Shown: positions 46,505 to 59,425 of the stretch, one piece after another
How positions within the stretch are numbered: the stretch's first letter is position 1
Layout of the letters: each line of letters starts with the position of its first letter
Source: Pseudomonas kitaguniensis
GTDB taxonomy: Bacteria; Pseudomonadota; Gammaproteobacteria; Pseudomonadales; Pseudomonadaceae
Direction of reading: 5' to 3'
Length of the DNA: 60,135 nt
Assembly: GCF_009296165.1 (NCBI RefSeq)
Contig: NZ_VUAZ01000009.1
Location: forward strand, 1-60,135
Position numbers and translations under genes: made by a program
The notes under the pieces: model-generated
The model's database searches: none
The model's input: the letters and a program-made list of their open reading frames with translations, nothing else
Told to the model about the DNA's origin: nothing

Positions 46505-46594
46505 TGTAGGAGGGGGCTTGCTCCCGATAGCGGTGAATCAGTCACCTGATTTATCACATGACAAACTGCTATCGGGAGCAAGCCCCCTCCCACA
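46505..46594. repeat. Intergenic inverted repeat (TGTGGGAG family) inside the aru operon
   Basis: AGGAGGGGGCTTGCTCCCGA and TCGGGAGCAAGCCCCCTCCC are near-perfect arms. It lies between aruC and aruF and may influence relative expression of aruC and the rest. Confidence 0.9.
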
Positions 46595-46697
46595 TTGCAA
46601 TATTCCAACATTGGAATACTCCCACTGTGGAGTAGGTGTTGTTCCTGATCTTCCCGGTATTTTCCCCCTATGATTTTTCGAGTTAAGGAGTGACACC

Positions 46698-47717
46698 ATG
46701 CTGGTGATGCGCCCCGCGCAAATGGCTGATCTGGGCGAGGTACAGCGTCTGGCTGCGGACAGCCCGATTGGTGTCACTTCCTTGCCGGATGATGTAGAAC
46801 GCCTGAGCGACAAGATCGCCGCCAGCGAAGCGTCTTTCGCAGCCGAGGTCAGTTTCAACGGTGAAGAAAGCTATTTCTTCGTACTCGAAGACACCGAAAC
46901 CGGCAAGCTCGCAGGCTGCTCGGCCATCGTCGCGTCGGCGGGTTACTCGGAGCCGTTCTACAGTTTTCGTAACGAAACCTTTGTGCACGCCTCCCGCGAG
47001 CTGAAAATTCATAACAAGATTCACGTGCTTTCGCAGTGCCACGACCTCACCGGCAACAGCCTGCTCACCAGTTTTTACGTGATGCCTGCGCTGGTCGGTT
47101 CGCCGTGGTCGGAACTCAATTCGCGTGGCCGCCTGTTGTTCGTCGCCAGCCACCCGGAGCGCTTCGCCGATTCGGTGGTGACCGAGATTGTGGGCTACAG
47201 CGACGAGAACGGTGACTCGCCGTTCTGGGACGCCATCGGCCGCAACTTCTTCGACCTCAACTACGCCGCCGCCGAACGCCTGTGCGGGCTGAAAAGCCGC
47301 ACCTTTCTTGCCGAGCTGATGCCGCATTACCCGATCTACGTGCCGTTGCTGCCGGACGCTGCCCAGGAAGCCATGGGCCAGGTGCACCCGCGTGCGCAAA
47401 TTACCTTCGACATTCTGATGCGCGAAGGGTTTGAGACCGACCATTACATCGACATCTTCGACGGTGGCCCAACGCTGCACGCGCGGGTTTCGGGTATTCG
47501 CTCAATCGCCCAAAGCCGCGTAGTGCCGGTGAAGATCGGCGAGATGGTCAAGGGTGTTGGCCGCCAGTACCTGGTGAGCAATGCGCAGTTGCAGGACTAC
47601 CGTGCGGTGATGCTGGACCTGGACTACGCGCCTGGCAAACCGGTGATCCTCGACCTGGCAACCGCCGAAGCCTTGGGCGTCGGCGAAGGTGCCAGCGTGC
47701 GTCTGGTTGCCGTTTAA
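46698..47717 (+). CDS. aruF: Arginine/ornithine N-succinyltransferase alpha subunit AruF
   Basis: A 339-residue subunit of the enzyme that transfers succinyl from succinyl-CoA to arginine, the first step of the pathway. It begins MLVMRPAQMADLGEVQRLA, the usual N-terminal strand of the AstA family, and includes LTGNSLLTSFYVMPALVG and the AELMPHYPIYVPLLP motif. AruF pairs with AruG as a heteromer in Pseudomonas, in contrast to the single AstA of enterobacteria. GGAG-like sequence (AAGGAGTGACACC) precedes ATG 46698. Confidence 0.95.
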   Translation: MLVMRPAQMADLGEVQRLAADSPIGVTSLPDDVERLSDKIAASEASFAAEVSFNGEESYFFVLEDTETGKLAGCSAIVASAGYSEPFYSFRNETFVHASRELKIHNKIHVLSQCHDLTGNSLLTSFYVMPALVGSPWSELNSRGRLLFVASHPERFADSVVTEIVGYSDENGDSPFWDAIGRNFFDLNYAAAERLCGLKSRTFLAELMPHYPIYVPLLPDAAQEAMGQVHPRAQITFDILMREGFETDHYIDIFDGGPTLHARVSGIRSIAQSRVVPVKIGEMVKGVGRQYLVSNAQLQDYRAVMLDLDYAPGKPVILDLATAEALGVGEGASVRLVAV

Positions 47718-47768
47718 ACACAGAGTTTCGCGAGTGGCCCACGCGGGCGGCTTGTCTGAGGAGATAGC

Positions 47769-50260
<2,492 letters not shown>

Positions 50261-50338
50261 AGGTGACAGTTGATCGGATTTACAGCTATAGATCTGCACT
50301 AGATGCCTATAAAAACAGATGTTCGTGGAGCCTCGCCG

Positions 50339-51685
50339 ATGAAATCCTGTGAAGTCAATTTTGACGGTCTAGTGGGGCCGACCCATAACTACGGTGGCTT
50401 GTCCTACGGCAACGTCGCGTCCCAGAGCAACAGCCAGCAGTCCTCGAACCCGAAGGAAGCGGCGTTGCAAGGCCTGCAAAAAATGAAAGCCCTGATGGAC
50501 ATGGGTTTTGTGCAAGGCGTGTTGGCGCCGCAGGAACGTCCTGACGTCGCCGCCTTGCGCAACCTCGGTTTCAGCGGCAGCGACGCGCAGGTCATCCAGC
50601 AAGCGGCCAAACACGCCATGCCCTTGCTGGTCGCCAGTTGCTCGGCGTCGAGCATGTGGGTGGCCAACGCCGCCACCGTCAGCCCCAGCGCCGATACGGC
50701 GGATGGCCGCGTGCATTTCACCGCCGCCAACCTCAATTGCAAATACCACCGCAGCATCGAACACCCGACCACCAGCCGTGTGCTGGGGGCGATGTTTGCC
50801 GACGGCAAACACTTCGCCCACCACGCCGCGTTGCCGGCGGTGGCTCAGTTCGGCGATGAAGGCGCGGCCAACCACACGCGTTTCTGCCGTGACTATGGCG
50901 AGGCGGGCGTCGAGTTCTTCGTGTTCGGCCGCAGTGCCTTTGACACCCGTTACCCGGCGCCGCAAAAGTACCCCGCGCGCCAGACCCTTGAAGCGTCGCA
51001 GGCCGTTGCGCGCCTGCACGGGCTTGCCGACACCGGCGTGGTCTACGCCCAGCAGAACCCGGCGGTGATCGATGCTGGCGTGTTCCACAACGACGTGATC
51101 GCGGTGGGCAACGGCGAGGTGCTGTTCTATCACGAGGACGCGTTCCTCAATACCGAGCAGATGCTCGCCGAGTTGCAGGGCAAGTTGGGCGCAGTGGGCG
51201 CTAACTTCCAGTCGGTGTGCGTGCCGCGCGCGCTGGTCAGCGTCGAGGACGCGGTGCGTTCGTATCTGTTCAATAGCCAGTTGCTGACGCGCGCCGACGG
51301 CTCGATGCTGCTGATCGTGCCGGAAGAGTGCCGCGCCAACGCACGCGTCTGGCAATACCTGCAAGGCTTGACCGCCGCCGGTGGGCTGATCCGCGAAGTG
51401 AAGGTGTTCGACCTCAAGCAAAGCATGCAAAACGGCGGCGGCCCGGCGTGCCTGCGTTTGCGCGTGGCCTTGAACGAAACGGAACTGGCGGCGGTGAACC
51501 CAGGCGTTATCATGACCGCGCCGTTGTTTGACACGCTGACCCAATGGGTCGACAAGCACTACCGCGACAGCCTGCGTGAAACCGACCTGGCTGACCCGCA
51601 ATTGCTGCTTGAGTGCCGGACGGCATTGGATGAACTGACGCAAATCCTTAAACTGGGCTCGGTGTATCCTTTCCAGATCAATTAA
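50339..51685 (+). CDS. aruB: N-succinylarginine dihydrolase AruB
   Basis: A 448-residue enzyme of the amidinotransferase (guanidine-modifying) superfamily. It hydrolyses succinylarginine to succinylornithine, two ammonia and CO2, the second step. Landmarks: [20 protein letters not shown] at the N-terminus, [20 protein letters not shown] with the catalytic histidine, and [12 protein letters not shown] with the nucleophilic cysteine. ATG 50339 is preceded by GGAG and gives the conserved N-terminus; the longer open frame adds a non-conserved leader. Confidence 0.95.
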   Translation: MKSCEVNFDGLVGPTHNYGGLSYGNVASQSNSQQSSNPKEAALQGLQKMKALMDMGFVQGVLAPQERPDVAALRNLGFSGSDAQVIQQAAKHAMPLLVASCSASSMWVANAATVSPSADTADGRVHFTAANLNCKYHRSIEHPTTSRVLGAMFADGKHFAHHAALPAVAQFGDEGAANHTRFCRDYGEAGVEFFVFGRSAFDTRYPAPQKYPARQTLEASQAVARLHGLADTGVVYAQQNPAVIDAGVFHNDVIAVGNGEVLFYHEDAFLNTEQMLAELQGKLGAVGANFQSVCVPRALVSVEDAVRSYLFNSQLLTRADGSMLLIVPEECRANARVWQYLQGLTAAGGLIREVKVFDLKQSMQNGGGPACLRLRVALNETELAAVNPGVIMTAPLFDTLTQWVDKHYRDSLRETDLADPQLLLECRTALDELTQILKLGSVYPFQIN

Positions 51686-51722
51686 CGCCACCTTTTTTAC
51701 ACCCCATGGCTGAGAACTATTT

Positions 51723-52013
51723 ATGACCATCGACACCCTGAAACTGATTCTTGAAGACACCGACGGCACCCAGCTGGAAACCTCCTGCACCCGCGTCGCA
51801 GTGGTCTGGCAGGGCAAGGAAATCTGGATTCAGCACGATGGCCGCGGCCAACTGTTGATCGGCGTGGACGTAGAAGAAGGCGACGCCGAGTACGCCAACC
51901 TGCTGATGCGCCCATTGGCCACTAACTTGATGAGCCTGCAACTGGAAATGGAACCGGCCGACGTCGAAGGTGATGACGACGACCACGTCCACGGCCCAGG
52001 CTGCAACCACTAA
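51723..52013 (+). CDS. Conserved small protein between aruB and aruE
   Basis: A 96-residue acidic soluble protein ([20 protein letters not shown]...). It has no signal peptide and ends in a metal-binding-like tail, [13 protein letters not shown]. It sits in the same position as PA0900 of P. aeruginosa. The tight gaps on both sides (37 and 11 bases) place it in the aru operon. No function is known; the His/Cys-rich tail could bind zinc, needed by the neighbouring AruE, but this is speculation. Confidence 0.85.
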   Translation: MTIDTLKLILEDTDGTQLETSCTRVAVVWQGKEIWIQHDGRGQLLIGVDVEEGDAEYANLLMRPLATNLMSLQLEMEPADVEGDDDDHVHGPGCNH

Positions 52014-52024
52014 GGAAGCTGCTT

Positions 52025-53029
52025 ATGCTCGCCCTCGGCAAACTGCTTGAACTGACCCTCGCCGGTCGTGAACCGGCGCAAAAAATTCAACTGACTGTCG
52101 ACGGCGTGCAGATGCGCTGGCTCAGCGAGGGCGCACTTGAGGTGCGCCCGCCGCTGGCACAGGACAACGGCTGCGACGTGCTGTTGTCGTGTGGCATCCA
52201 TGGCAACGAAACCGCGCCGATCGAACTGCTCGACCGCCTGCTGCATGGCATCGCGCGTGGGGAGCTCAAACCGCGCACGCGTATTCTGTTCCTGTTCGGC
52301 AACCCCGAGGCCATGCGCCGCGGTGAGCGTTACCTGGAACTGGACGTCAACCGGCTGTTCAACGGCCGTCATGAACAAAATATCGGCCCCGAAGCGATGC
52401 GCGCCGCCGAGCTTGAGCAACTGGCGCGCAGCTTCTTCAGCGTGCCCGACCGCTCGCGCCTGCATTACGACCTGCACACGGCCATTCGCGGCTCGAAGAT
52501 CGAGCAGTTTGCGCTGTACCCGTGGAAAGACGGGCGCCAGCATTCGCGCCACGAACTCGCCCGCCTGTGCGCCGCCGGCATGCAAGCGGTGCTGCTGCAG
52601 AACAAGCCTTCTATCACCTTCACCGCGTTCACCTACGAGCAACTCGACGCCGAGTCCTTCACCCTGGAATTGGGCAAGGCGCGGCCGTTCGGGCATAACC
52701 AGGGCGTGGACGTGTCGCGCCTGGAAACCCGCCTCAAGCACATCATCGAAGGCACGGAGCCTGTGACCGACAGCCTCGATGGCCTGCAGCTTTTTGCGGT
52801 GTCACGCGAAGTGATCAAGCACAGCGATGCGTTCTTGCTGCACCTGCCGGCGGATGTGGAAAACTTTTCGGAGTTGGAGAAGGGCTACTTGCTGGCCGAA
52901 GACGTGGCCAAAACCCGCTGGGTGATCGAGGAGGAGGGCGCACGTATTATCTTCCCCAACCCGAAGGTGAAGAATGGCCTGCGCGCGGGCATATTGATCG
53001 TGCCCACCACCGACGCCGGGCTAGCGTAA
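52025..53029 (+). CDS. aruE: Succinylglutamate desuccinylase AruE
   Basis: A 334-residue zinc hydrolase that cleaves succinylglutamate to succinate and glutamate, the last step of the pathway. Zinc ligands are visible in [18 protein letters not shown] (His, Glu) and [11 protein letters not shown] (His). The catalytic glutamate is expected in [20 protein letters not shown]. Related to the family that also contains AotO. ATG 52025 follows AAGGAAGCTGCTT. The operon probably ends in the inverted repeat downstream. Confidence 0.95.
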   Translation: MLALGKLLELTLAGREPAQKIQLTVDGVQMRWLSEGALEVRPPLAQDNGCDVLLSCGIHGNETAPIELLDRLLHGIARGELKPRTRILFLFGNPEAMRRGERYLELDVNRLFNGRHEQNIGPEAMRAAELEQLARSFFSVPDRSRLHYDLHTAIRGSKIEQFALYPWKDGRQHSRHELARLCAAGMQAVLLQNKPSITFTAFTYEQLDAESFTLELGKARPFGHNQGVDVSRLETRLKHIIEGTEPVTDSLDGLQLFAVSREVIKHSDAFLLHLPADVENFSELEKGYLLAEDVAKTRWVIEEEGARIIFPNPKVKNGLRAGILIVPTTDAGLA

Positions 53030-53054
53030 ACCTCAAGGCCTCAGCGGATACAAC

Positions 53055-53143
53055 TGTGGGAGCGGGCTTGCTCGCGATTGCGGTGTGTCAGGTAGATATT
53101 TTTCAACTGACAAACCGCCATCGCGAGCAAGCCCGCTCCCACA
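53055..53143. repeat. Intergenic inverted repeat (TGTGGGAG family)
   Basis: TGTGGGAGCGGGCTTGCTCG and CGAGCAAGCCCGCTCCCACA are perfect 20-bp arms around a 49-bp centre. It lies between the convergent aruE and ribH ends. Confidence 0.92.
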
Positions 53144-53161
53144 TTGGTTTTGTGCTGTTGC

Positions 53162-53671
53162 TTAGACCGCTACGGCACGCGGCTCGCTGCGGCGGATCGC
53201 GCGAATCTTGTGCAGGGTGTCGGCGCAGGTACGCGCGGCTTCCTGGCCCTTGTGCACGAAGTGCTCGTAGAAGAACGTGTGGTGCTCGGTGCCGGCGTGG
53301 AAGTGATGCGGGGTCAGTGACACCGAGAACACCGGCACTTCGGTTTCCAGCTGTACCTGCATCAGGCCGCTGACCACCGATTGGGCGACGAATTCGTGAC
53401 GGTAGATGCCACCGTCCACCACCAGCGCTGCAGCAACGATGCCGGCGTAACGGCCGGTCTTGGCCAGCAGCTTGGCGTGCAGGGGCATTTCAAAGGCGCC
53501 GCCGACTTCAAAGAAATCGATGTCCGATTCCTGGTAGCCCTGAGCGATCATTTCGGCGAGGAAGCCTTTGCGCGATTGGTCGACAATATCCTTGTGCCAG
53601 CAGGCCTGGATAAACGCGACACGCTCGCCGTGATGGTTTTTGCTTTTGCTGTCGATTGCGGTAGGTTGCAT
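53162..53671 (-). CDS. ribH: 6,7-Dimethyl-8-ribityllumazine synthase, RibH2 type
   Basis: A 169-residue lumazine synthase, which condenses the ribityl-pyrimidine with dihydroxybutanone phosphate in riboflavin synthesis. It resembles the decameric RibH2 enzymes of Brucella and Mesorhizobium rather than the housekeeping icosahedral form: VAFIQACWHKDIVDQSRKGF, then FEVGGAFEMPLHAKLLAKTG and GGIYRHEFVAQSVVSGLMQV, and VFSVSLTPHHFH with the catalytic histidine. It stands alone, away from the rib operon, behind an FMN riboswitch, so it is probably a second copy controlled by flavin. Confidence 0.93.
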   Translation of the reverse strand: MQPTAIDSKSKNHHGERVAFIQACWHKDIVDQSRKGFLAEMIAQGYQESDIDFFEVGGAFEMPLHAKLLAKTGRYAGIVAAALVVDGGIYRHEFVAQSVVSGLMQVQLETEVPVFSVSLTPHHFHAGTEHHTFFYEHFVHKGQEAARTCADTLHKIRAIRRSEPRAVAV

Positions 53672-53680
53672 GTTCTGACT

Positions 53681-53701
53681 CCTGTTTAAGAAAAAAACAG
53701 G
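53681..53701 (-). promoter_or_regulatory. Possible ribosome-site-sequestering hairpin before ribH
   Basis: CCTGTTT and AAACAGG form a hairpin that covers the start of the AGGAG ribosome-binding site of ribH. It is placed where an FMN riboswitch of the translational type would act. Confidence 0.45.
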
Positions 53702-53788
53702 GCGTTATGAATCGAATGGGATTTAAGGGTATGCACAGCCTGGTCATGCAAACATGACGTCAGCGTGCGGCCCTTAGGTGCCAATCCC

Positions 53789-53952
53789 GTTCTCTCTTCA
53801 TCCGGACTATGACCGTCGGCCCCGGGATCACACCGGGTCTGCTGACCTTGTCGCCGAACGGCGTGAGCGGTTCGAGGCGCCAAGCGCTCGCGGGCTATGC
53901 ACATTGCGTGCAATTACCGCCGGTGGGGAATTACACCCCGCCCTGAGAACGT
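53789..53952 (-). ncRNA. FMN riboswitch (RFN element)
   Basis: On the minus strand the conserved RFN core is visible in order: CAGGGCGGGGTGTAATTCCC, then CCACCGGCGGTAAT, paired variable stems, AGCCCGCGAGCG, GGTCAGCAGACCCGGTGTGA and finally CCGACGGTCATAGTCCGGAT with GAAGAGAGAAC. These are the diagnostic segments of the FMN aptamer. It precedes ribH by about 115 bases and should reduce its expression when FMN is plentiful. Confidence 0.95.
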
Positions 53953-54142
53953 TGCCACCAGAACCCTGGCGGCGGAGAGTTTTTAACATGGTTTTTCAAA
54001 AACTGCACGACCGTCGTTTCGATAAGCTATATCGGTTTGTTTGGTTGGTATTCGATTAATCATCAAGAGTCTTTATATTCTATGGCGATGCCCGCAGTCA
54101 TTATTCACGCAGGGCTAACCTAATCTGCTAGAGGCGACTTTC

Positions 54143-55147
54143 ATGACTGTGATTGACCTGCGCAGCGACACCGTGACCCAACCCACCCCCGGTATGCTCG
54201 ATGCCATGGCCAACGCGGTCAGCGGCGATGACGTGTATGGCGAAGACCCCAGCGTCAACCATTTAGAGGCTGAACTGGCCAAGCGCCTGGGGTTTCAGGC
54301 CGCGTTGTTCGTGCCCACGGGCACCATGAGCAACTTGTTGGCATTGATGGCGCATTGTGAGCGCGGCGAGGAATACATCGTCGGGCAGCAGGCCCACACC
54401 TATAAATACGAAGGCGGTGGCGCGGCGGTGCTGGGTTCGATCCAGCCACAGCCGCTGGAGGTGCAGCCGGACGGCAGCCTCGACCTGAACCACGTGCTGG
54501 CGGCGATCAAGCCCGACGACTTTCACTTTGCCCGCACGCGCCTGTTGGCGCTCGAAAACACTATGCAGGGCAAAGTGTTGCCGCTGGACTACCTGGCAAA
54601 AGCCCGCGCGTTTACGCGTGAGCATGGCCTGGCGCTGCACTTGGACGGCGCGCGAATCTACAACGCGGCGGTCAAGCTTGGGGTGGATGCGCGTGAAATT
54701 GCCCAGCACTTCGACTCGGTCTCGGTGTGCCTGTCCAAGGGCCTCGGCGCACCAGTGGGCTCGGTATTGTGCGGCGCCACGGCGCTGATCGCCAAGGCGC
54801 GGCGCCTGCGCAAGATGCTCGGTGGCGGGATGCGTCAGGCTGGCAGCCTGGCCGCAGCGGGGCTGTATGCGCTGGATCACCAGGTGCAGCGCCTGGCTGA
54901 TGACCATGCCAACGCGCACTGGTTGGGCGAAGAACTGCGCAAGGCCGGTTACACGATTGAGCCGGTACAGACCAATATGGTGTATGTGCAGGTGGGTGAT
55001 CAGGCGCAGGCCTTGAAGGCGTTTGCCGCCGAGCGCGGGATCAAATTGACCGCCGCGCCGCGTCTGCGCATGGTCACGCATCTGGATGTGAGCCGGGCGC
55101 AGATTGAGCGCGTGCTGCAGACATTCATCGAATTTTCGCGGCAATGA
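54143..55147 (+). CDS. ltaE: Low-specificity L-threonine aldolase LtaE
   Basis: A 334-residue PLP enzyme that cleaves L-threonine and L-allo-threonine to glycine and acetaldehyde. Typical start [23 protein letters not shown] lysine in [18 protein letters not shown] (about residue 197); [29 protein letters not shown] precedes the ATG. In P. aeruginosa the equivalent gene (PA0902) also lies just before alaS. It is probably transcribed alone; the alaS promoter appears to follow it. Confidence 0.92.
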   Translation: MTVIDLRSDTVTQPTPGMLDAMANAVSGDDVYGEDPSVNHLEAELAKRLGFQAALFVPTGTMSNLLALMAHCERGEEYIVGQQAHTYKYEGGGAAVLGSIQPQPLEVQPDGSLDLNHVLAAIKPDDFHFARTRLLALENTMQGKVLPLDYLAKARAFTREHGLALHLDGARIYNAAVKLGVDAREIAQHFDSVSVCLSKGLGAPVGSVLCGATALIAKARRLRKMLGGGMRQAGSLAAAGLYALDHQVQRLADDHANAHWLGEELRKAGYTIEPVQTNMVYVQVGDQAQALKAFAAERGIKLTAAPRLRMVTHLDVSRAQIERVLQTFIEFSRQ

Positions 55148-55199
55148 CCGTGCAGGCTGTCTAATTGAGCGTTTCTATCACATAAACACGCTGTACCAC

Positions 55200-55233
55200 C
55201 GGCAAAGGGCCGATATAATGCGGCCCTTTGCCG
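55200..55233 (+). promoter_or_regulatory. Perfect palindrome enclosing a -10 element upstream of alaS
   Basis: CGGCAAAGGGCCG (55200-55212) and CGGCCCTTTGCCG (55221-55233) are perfect 13-bp arms around ATATAATG, which contains TATAAT (55214-55219). The position, 60 bp before the alaS start, suits an operator over the promoter. E. coli AlaRS is known to bind a palindrome at its own promoter and repress transcription. Confidence 0.65.
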
Positions 55234-55293
55234 TCGCTCCGTCTGATGATGTTGCGCACTGGCCTTTGGCCGCAGACTCCGTGGAAGAACCTA

Positions 55294-57912
55294 ATGAAAA
55301 GCGCAGAAATCCGTGAAGCCTTCCTTCGCTTCTTCGAAGAGCAAGGTCACACCCGTGTCGCCTCCAGCTCCTTGATCCCAGGCAATGACCCAACCCTGCT
55401 GTTCACTAACGCGGGCATGAACCAGTTCAAGGACTGCTTTTTGGGTCAAGAAAAACGCGCGTACACCCGCGCCACCAGCAGTCAGAAGTGCGTGCGCGCC
55501 GGCGGCAAGAACAGTGACCTGGAAAACGTCGGTTACACCGCTCGCCACCACACCTTCTTCGAAATGCTGGGCAACTTCAGCTTCGGTGATTATTTCAAAA
55601 AAGATGCGATCACGTTTGCCTGGACCTTCCTGACCGGCGTGTTGAAGCTGCCTAAAGACAAGCTGTGGGTCACCGTCTACGCAACCGACGATGAAGCGTA
55701 TGACATCTGGACCAAAGAAGTCGGTGTGCCGGTTGAGCGCATGATCCGCATCGGCGACAACAAGGGCGCGCCGTACGCGTCCGATAACTTCTGGACCATG
55801 GGCGACACCGGCCCGTGCGGCCCGTGCACCGAGATTTTCTACGATCACGGCGCCGACATCTGGGGCGGCCCGCCGGGCTCGCCGGAAGAAGACGGCGACC
55901 GTTACATCGAGATCTGGAACAACGTGTTCATGCAGTTCAACCGCACCGCCGATGGCGTGTTGCATCCGCTGCCGGCGCCGTCGGTCGACACCGGCATGGG
56001 CCTGGAGCGGATCAGTGCGGTGATGCAGCACGTGCACTCCAACTACGAAATCGACCTGTTCACCAACCTGTTGAGCGCTTCGGCTGCGGCGATTGGCTGC
56101 GCCAACGAAAGCCAGTCTTCGCTCAAGGTGGTGTCGGACCACATTCGTTCCTGCGGTTTCCTGATCGCCGATGGCGTGCTGCCGTCGAACGAAGGCCGTG
56201 GTTACGTGTTGCGCCGTATTATCCGTCGCGCCTGCCGTCACGGTAACAAGCTGGGCGCCAGCGGCAGTTTCTTCTACAAAATCGTCGCCGCGCTGGTGGC
56301 CGAGATGGGCGACGCCTTCCCGGAACTCAAGCAGCAGCAAGACAACATCGAGCGCGTGCTCAAGGCCGAAGAAGAGCAGTTTTCCAAGACCCTGGAACAT
56401 GGCCTGAAAATTCTGGAACAGGACCTGGCTGATCTCAAAGGCACTGTGGTGCCAGGCGACGTGGTGTTCAAACTCTACGACACCTACGGTTTCCCGATGG
56501 ACCTGACTGCCGACATCGCCCGTGAGCGCGAGCTGACCATTGATGAGGCCGGTTTTGAGCGCGAGATGCAGGCCCAGCGCGTGCGTGCCCGCTCTGCCAG
56601 CTCTTTTGGCCTGGACTACAACACGCTGGTCAAGGTTGACGTGCCGACCGAGTTCATCGGCTACAAGGCCACGGTTGGCTCGGCCAAAATCGTTGCCATC
56701 TACAAAGACGGCAAGTCGGTCGACGTGTTGAACGAAGGCGAAGAGGCGGTCGTGGTTCTGGACCAGACGCCGTTCTACGCCGAGTCCGGTGGTCAAATTG
56801 GCGACTGTGGTTTCCTCAGCTCGACGTCCGGCCGTTTTGAAGTGCGCGACACCACCAAGACCGGCGGTGCATTCCTGCATCACGGCGTATTGGTGCTGGG
56901 TAACTTGACCGTCGGTGCGCCGGTGGATACTCAGGTAGATGCCGACGTACGGCATGCAACTGCCTTGAACCACTCGGCCACTCACTTGCTGCACGCCGCA
57001 TTGCGCCAGGTGTTGGGCGAGCATGTTCAGCAGAAAGGTTCGTTGGTCGACAGTCAGCGCCTGCGCTTTGACTTCAGCCACTTCGAGGCGATCAAGCCTG
57101 AGCAGTTGAAGGCACTGGAAGACATCGTCAACGCCGAGATTCGCAAGAACTCCCCGGTAGAGATGGAAGAAACCGACATCGACAGCGCGCGTAAAAGAGG
57201 CGCCATGGCGCTGTTTGGCGAGAAATACGGCGACCAGGTACGCGTACTGAGCATGGGCGGCAGCTTTTCGGTAGAGCTGTGTGGCGGTATCCACGCCAAC
57301 CGGACCGGCGACATCGGCCTGCTCAAAATCATCAGCGAAGGCGGTGTGGCCTCTGGTGTGCGACGCATCGAGGCGATCACTGGCGCTGCGGCGCTGGCCT
57401 ACCTGAATGCTGGCGAAGAACAACTCAAGGAAGTGGCGGGCCTGGTCAAGGGCAGCCGCGACAACCTGATCGACAAACTGTCTGCCGTGCTGGAGCGCAA
57501 CCGCGCGCTGGAGAAGCAACTGGAGCAGTTGCAGGCCAAGGCAGCCAGTGCAGCGGGCGACGATTTGTCGGCTTCCGCGCTGGACGTCAAGGGTGTAAAA
57601 GTGCTGGTTGCGCGCCTGGACGGGCAAGACGGCAAGGCGCTGTTGGCCTTGGTCGATCAGTTGAAGAACAAGCTCGGCCGCGCAGTGATCCTGCTCGGCG
57701 GTGTCCATGAGGAAAAGGTCGTGCTGGTTGCCGGTGTAACCAAGGACCTGACTGGCCAACTCAAGGCTGGTGATTTGATGAAGCAAGCTGCCGCGGCAGT
57801 GGGCGGGAAGGGCGGTGGTCGTCCTGACATGGCGCAAGGCGGTGGTGTAGACGCCGGTGCCCTGGACGCTGCCCTGGCCCTGACCGTGCCGTTTGTCGAG
57901 GCCGGCATTTAA
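55294..57912 (+). CDS. alaS: Alanyl-tRNA synthetase AlaS
   Basis: An 872-residue class II synthetase that charges tRNA-Ala. All domains are present: the catalytic core ([14 protein letters not shown], then [14 protein letters not shown]), the tRNA-recognition region, the editing domain with zinc-type ligands [11 protein letters not shown] and CGGIH ([15 protein letters not shown]), and the C-Ala domain (about 740-872, ending [12 protein letters not shown]). ATG 55294 gives the universal start [19 protein letters not shown]; the open frame upstream overlaps the palindromic promoter. A terminator separates it from lysC. Confidence 0.97.
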   Translation: MKSAEIREAFLRFFEEQGHTRVASSSLIPGNDPTLLFTNAGMNQFKDCFLGQEKRAYTRATSSQKCVRAGGKNSDLENVGYTARHHTFFEMLGNFSFGDYFKKDAITFAWTFLTGVLKLPKDKLWVTVYATDDEAYDIWTKEVGVPVERMIRIGDNKGAPYASDNFWTMGDTGPCGPCTEIFYDHGADIWGGPPGSPEEDGDRYIEIWNNVFMQFNRTADGVLHPLPAPSVDTGMGLERISAVMQHVHSNYEIDLFTNLLSASAAAIGCANESQSSLKVVSDHIRSCGFLIADGVLPSNEGRGYVLRRIIRRACRHGNKLGASGSFFYKIVAALVAEMGDAFPELKQQQDNIERVLKAEEEQFSKTLEHGLKILEQDLADLKGTVVPGDVVFKLYDTYGFPMDLTADIARERELTIDEAGFEREMQAQRVRARSASSFGLDYNTLVKVDVPTEFIGYKATVGSAKIVAIYKDGKSVDVLNEGEEAVVVLDQTPFYAESGGQIGDCGFLSSTSGRFEVRDTTKTGGAFLHHGVLVLGNLTVGAPVDTQVDADVRHATALNHSATHLLHAALRQVLGEHVQQKGSLVDSQRLRFDFSHFEAIKPEQLKALEDIVNAEIRKNSPVEMEETDIDSARKRGAMALFGEKYGDQVRVLSMGGSFSVELCGGIHANRTGDIGLLKIISEGGVASGVRRIEAITGAAALAYLNAGEEQLKEVAGLVKGSRDNLIDKLSAVLERNRALEKQLEQLQAKAASAAGDDLSASALDVKGVKVLVARLDGQDGKALLALVDQLKNKLGRAVILLGGVHEEKVVLVAGVTKDLTGQLKAGDLMKQAAAAVGGKGGGRPDMAQGGGVDAGALDAALALTVPFVEAGI

Positions 57913-57924
57913 GGCGCTGTTAAT

Positions 57925-57952
57925 ACGCCCATGGTCTAGTCATGGGCGTTTT
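57925..57952 (+). terminator. Rho-independent terminator of alaS
   Basis: ACGCCCATG and CATGGGCGT form a stem with a seven-base loop followed by TTT, 13 bases after the stop codon. Confidence 0.85.
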
Positions 57953-58009
57953 CGGTTGCTGCAAGATTTGTTTATCAGGCGCCCCTTTACGGGCTAAGGC
58001 GGCTTAGAA

Positions 58010-59251
58010 ATGGCTTTGATCGTACAGAAATTTGGAGGCACCTCGGTCGGCTCTGTCGAAAGAATCGAGCAGGTCGCCGACAAGGTTAAGAAGTTCCACG
58101 ATGCCGGCGACGACCTGGTGGTGGTGCTGTCGGCCATGAGCGGCGAGACCAATCGCCTGATCGATCTGGCCAAGGCCATCAGCGGTGATCAACAGCCGCT
58201 GGCGCGTGAGCTGGATGTGATCGTGTCCACCGGCGAGCAGGTGACTATCGCGTTGTTGGCCATGGCGCTGAACAAGCGGGGTGTGCCGGCAGTTTCCTAC
58301 ACGGGCAGCCAAGTGCGCATCCTCACAGACAGCGCACATACCAAGGCGCGCATCCTGCAAATCGATGATCAGAAGATTCGTACAGATCTGAAAGCAGGGC
58401 GCGTGGTAGTTGTAGCGGGCTTTCAGGGTGTAGACGAGCTGGGCAACATCACCACCCTCGGGCGTGGCGGTTCGGACACCACCGGCGTAGCGCTGGCAGC
58501 GGCGCTCAAGGCCGATGAATGCCAGATCTATACTGATGTGGACGGTGTGTACACCACCGACCCGCGTGTGGTGTCCGTGGCCCAGCGCCTGGACAAGATC
58601 ACCTTTGAAGAGATGCTGGAAATGGCCAGCCTCGGTTCCAAGGTGTTGCAGATTCGCGCGGTGGAATTCGCCGGCAAATACAACGTGCCGCTGCGCGTAT
58701 TGCACAGCTTCAAAGAGGGTCCGGGCACCCTCATTACTATTGATGAAGAGGAATCCATGGAACAGCCGATCATTTCCGGCATCGCTTTTAACCGCGATGA
58801 AGCCAAGCTGACGATCCGTGGCGTGCCAGATACTCCTGGCGTGGCCTTCAAGATCCTCGGCCCTATCAGCGGCGCGAACATTGAAGTCGACATGATCGTG
58901 CAGAACGTTTCACATGACAACACCACCGATTTCACCTTCACCGTGCACCGTAACGAGTACGATGCCGCGGAGCGAATCCTGCAGAACACGGCGAGCGGAA
59001 TTGGCGCCCGTGAAGTGATCGGCGACATCAAGATTGCCAAGGTGTCGATCGTGGGTGTGGGCATGCGTTCGCATGCCGGCGTTGCCAGCCGCATGTTCGA
59101 GGCCCTGGCGAAAGAAAGCATCAACATCCAGATGATCTCAACCTCCGAAATCAAGGTTTCGGTGGTGATCGAAGAGAAGTACCTGGAGCTGGCTGTACGC
59201 GCGCTGCATACCGCTTTTGAGCTGGATGCACCGGCCCGACAGGGCGAGTGA
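58010..59251 (+). CDS. lysC: Aspartokinase LysC
   Basis: A 413-residue aspartate kinase, the first step of the lysine, threonine, methionine and diaminopimelate pathway. The kinase domain starts with the signature VQKFGGTSVGSVERI. The C-terminal third has two ACT domains (about 265-400) that bind lysine and threonine. An in-frame ATG at 58757 (MEQPIISGIAF) follows AAGAGGAATCC, a good ribosome-binding site. It would produce a 164-residue beta subunit made only of the ACT region, as known for alpha2-beta2 aspartokinases of other bacteria. A terminator follows. Confidence 0.96.
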   Translation: MALIVQKFGGTSVGSVERIEQVADKVKKFHDAGDDLVVVLSAMSGETNRLIDLAKAISGDQQPLARELDVIVSTGEQVTIALLAMALNKRGVPAVSYTGSQVRILTDSAHTKARILQIDDQKIRTDLKAGRVVVVAGFQGVDELGNITTLGRGGSDTTGVALAAALKADECQIYTDVDGVYTTDPRVVSVAQRLDKITFEEMLEMASLGSKVLQIRAVEFAGKYNVPLRVLHSFKEGPGTLITIDEEESMEQPIISGIAFNRDEAKLTIRGVPDTPGVAFKILGPISGANIEVDMIVQNVSHDNTTDFTFTVHRNEYDAAERILQNTASGIGAREVIGDIKIAKVSIVGVGMRSHAGVASRMFEALAKESINIQMISTSEIKVSVVIEEKYLELAVRALHTAFELDAPARQGE

Positions 59252-59264
59252 TGCGATGCCAGAG

Positions 59265-59295
59265 AGGCGCGGTTTACCGCGCCTTTGATTTTTTG
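59265..59295 (+). terminator. Rho-independent terminator of lysC
   Basis: AGGCGCGG and CCGCGCCT pair around a TTTA loop, followed by TTGATTTTTTG. Confidence 0.87.
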
Positions 59296-59425
59296 TAGAG
59301 CTCATGGCGTTTTGCCTGCGCTCGACAATACTTAGGCCGTTAGGGCTATGGCCTTTGGGCTGTAGGTCGAACGCCTTTTTTTTGCAGACTGTTGTTCCTG
59401 AAATGAAATGCGTGAGGAGAAAGGT

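Noticed and set aside
50369..51817. Long antisense frames over aruB and aruD
   Set aside because: Composition is that of third-position GC shadows, and the sense genes are complete members of a known operon.
55291..57837. An 848-codon open frame antisense to alaS
   Set aside because: It is a shadow of the GC-rich alaS codons, with no recognisable motif or ribosome-binding site.
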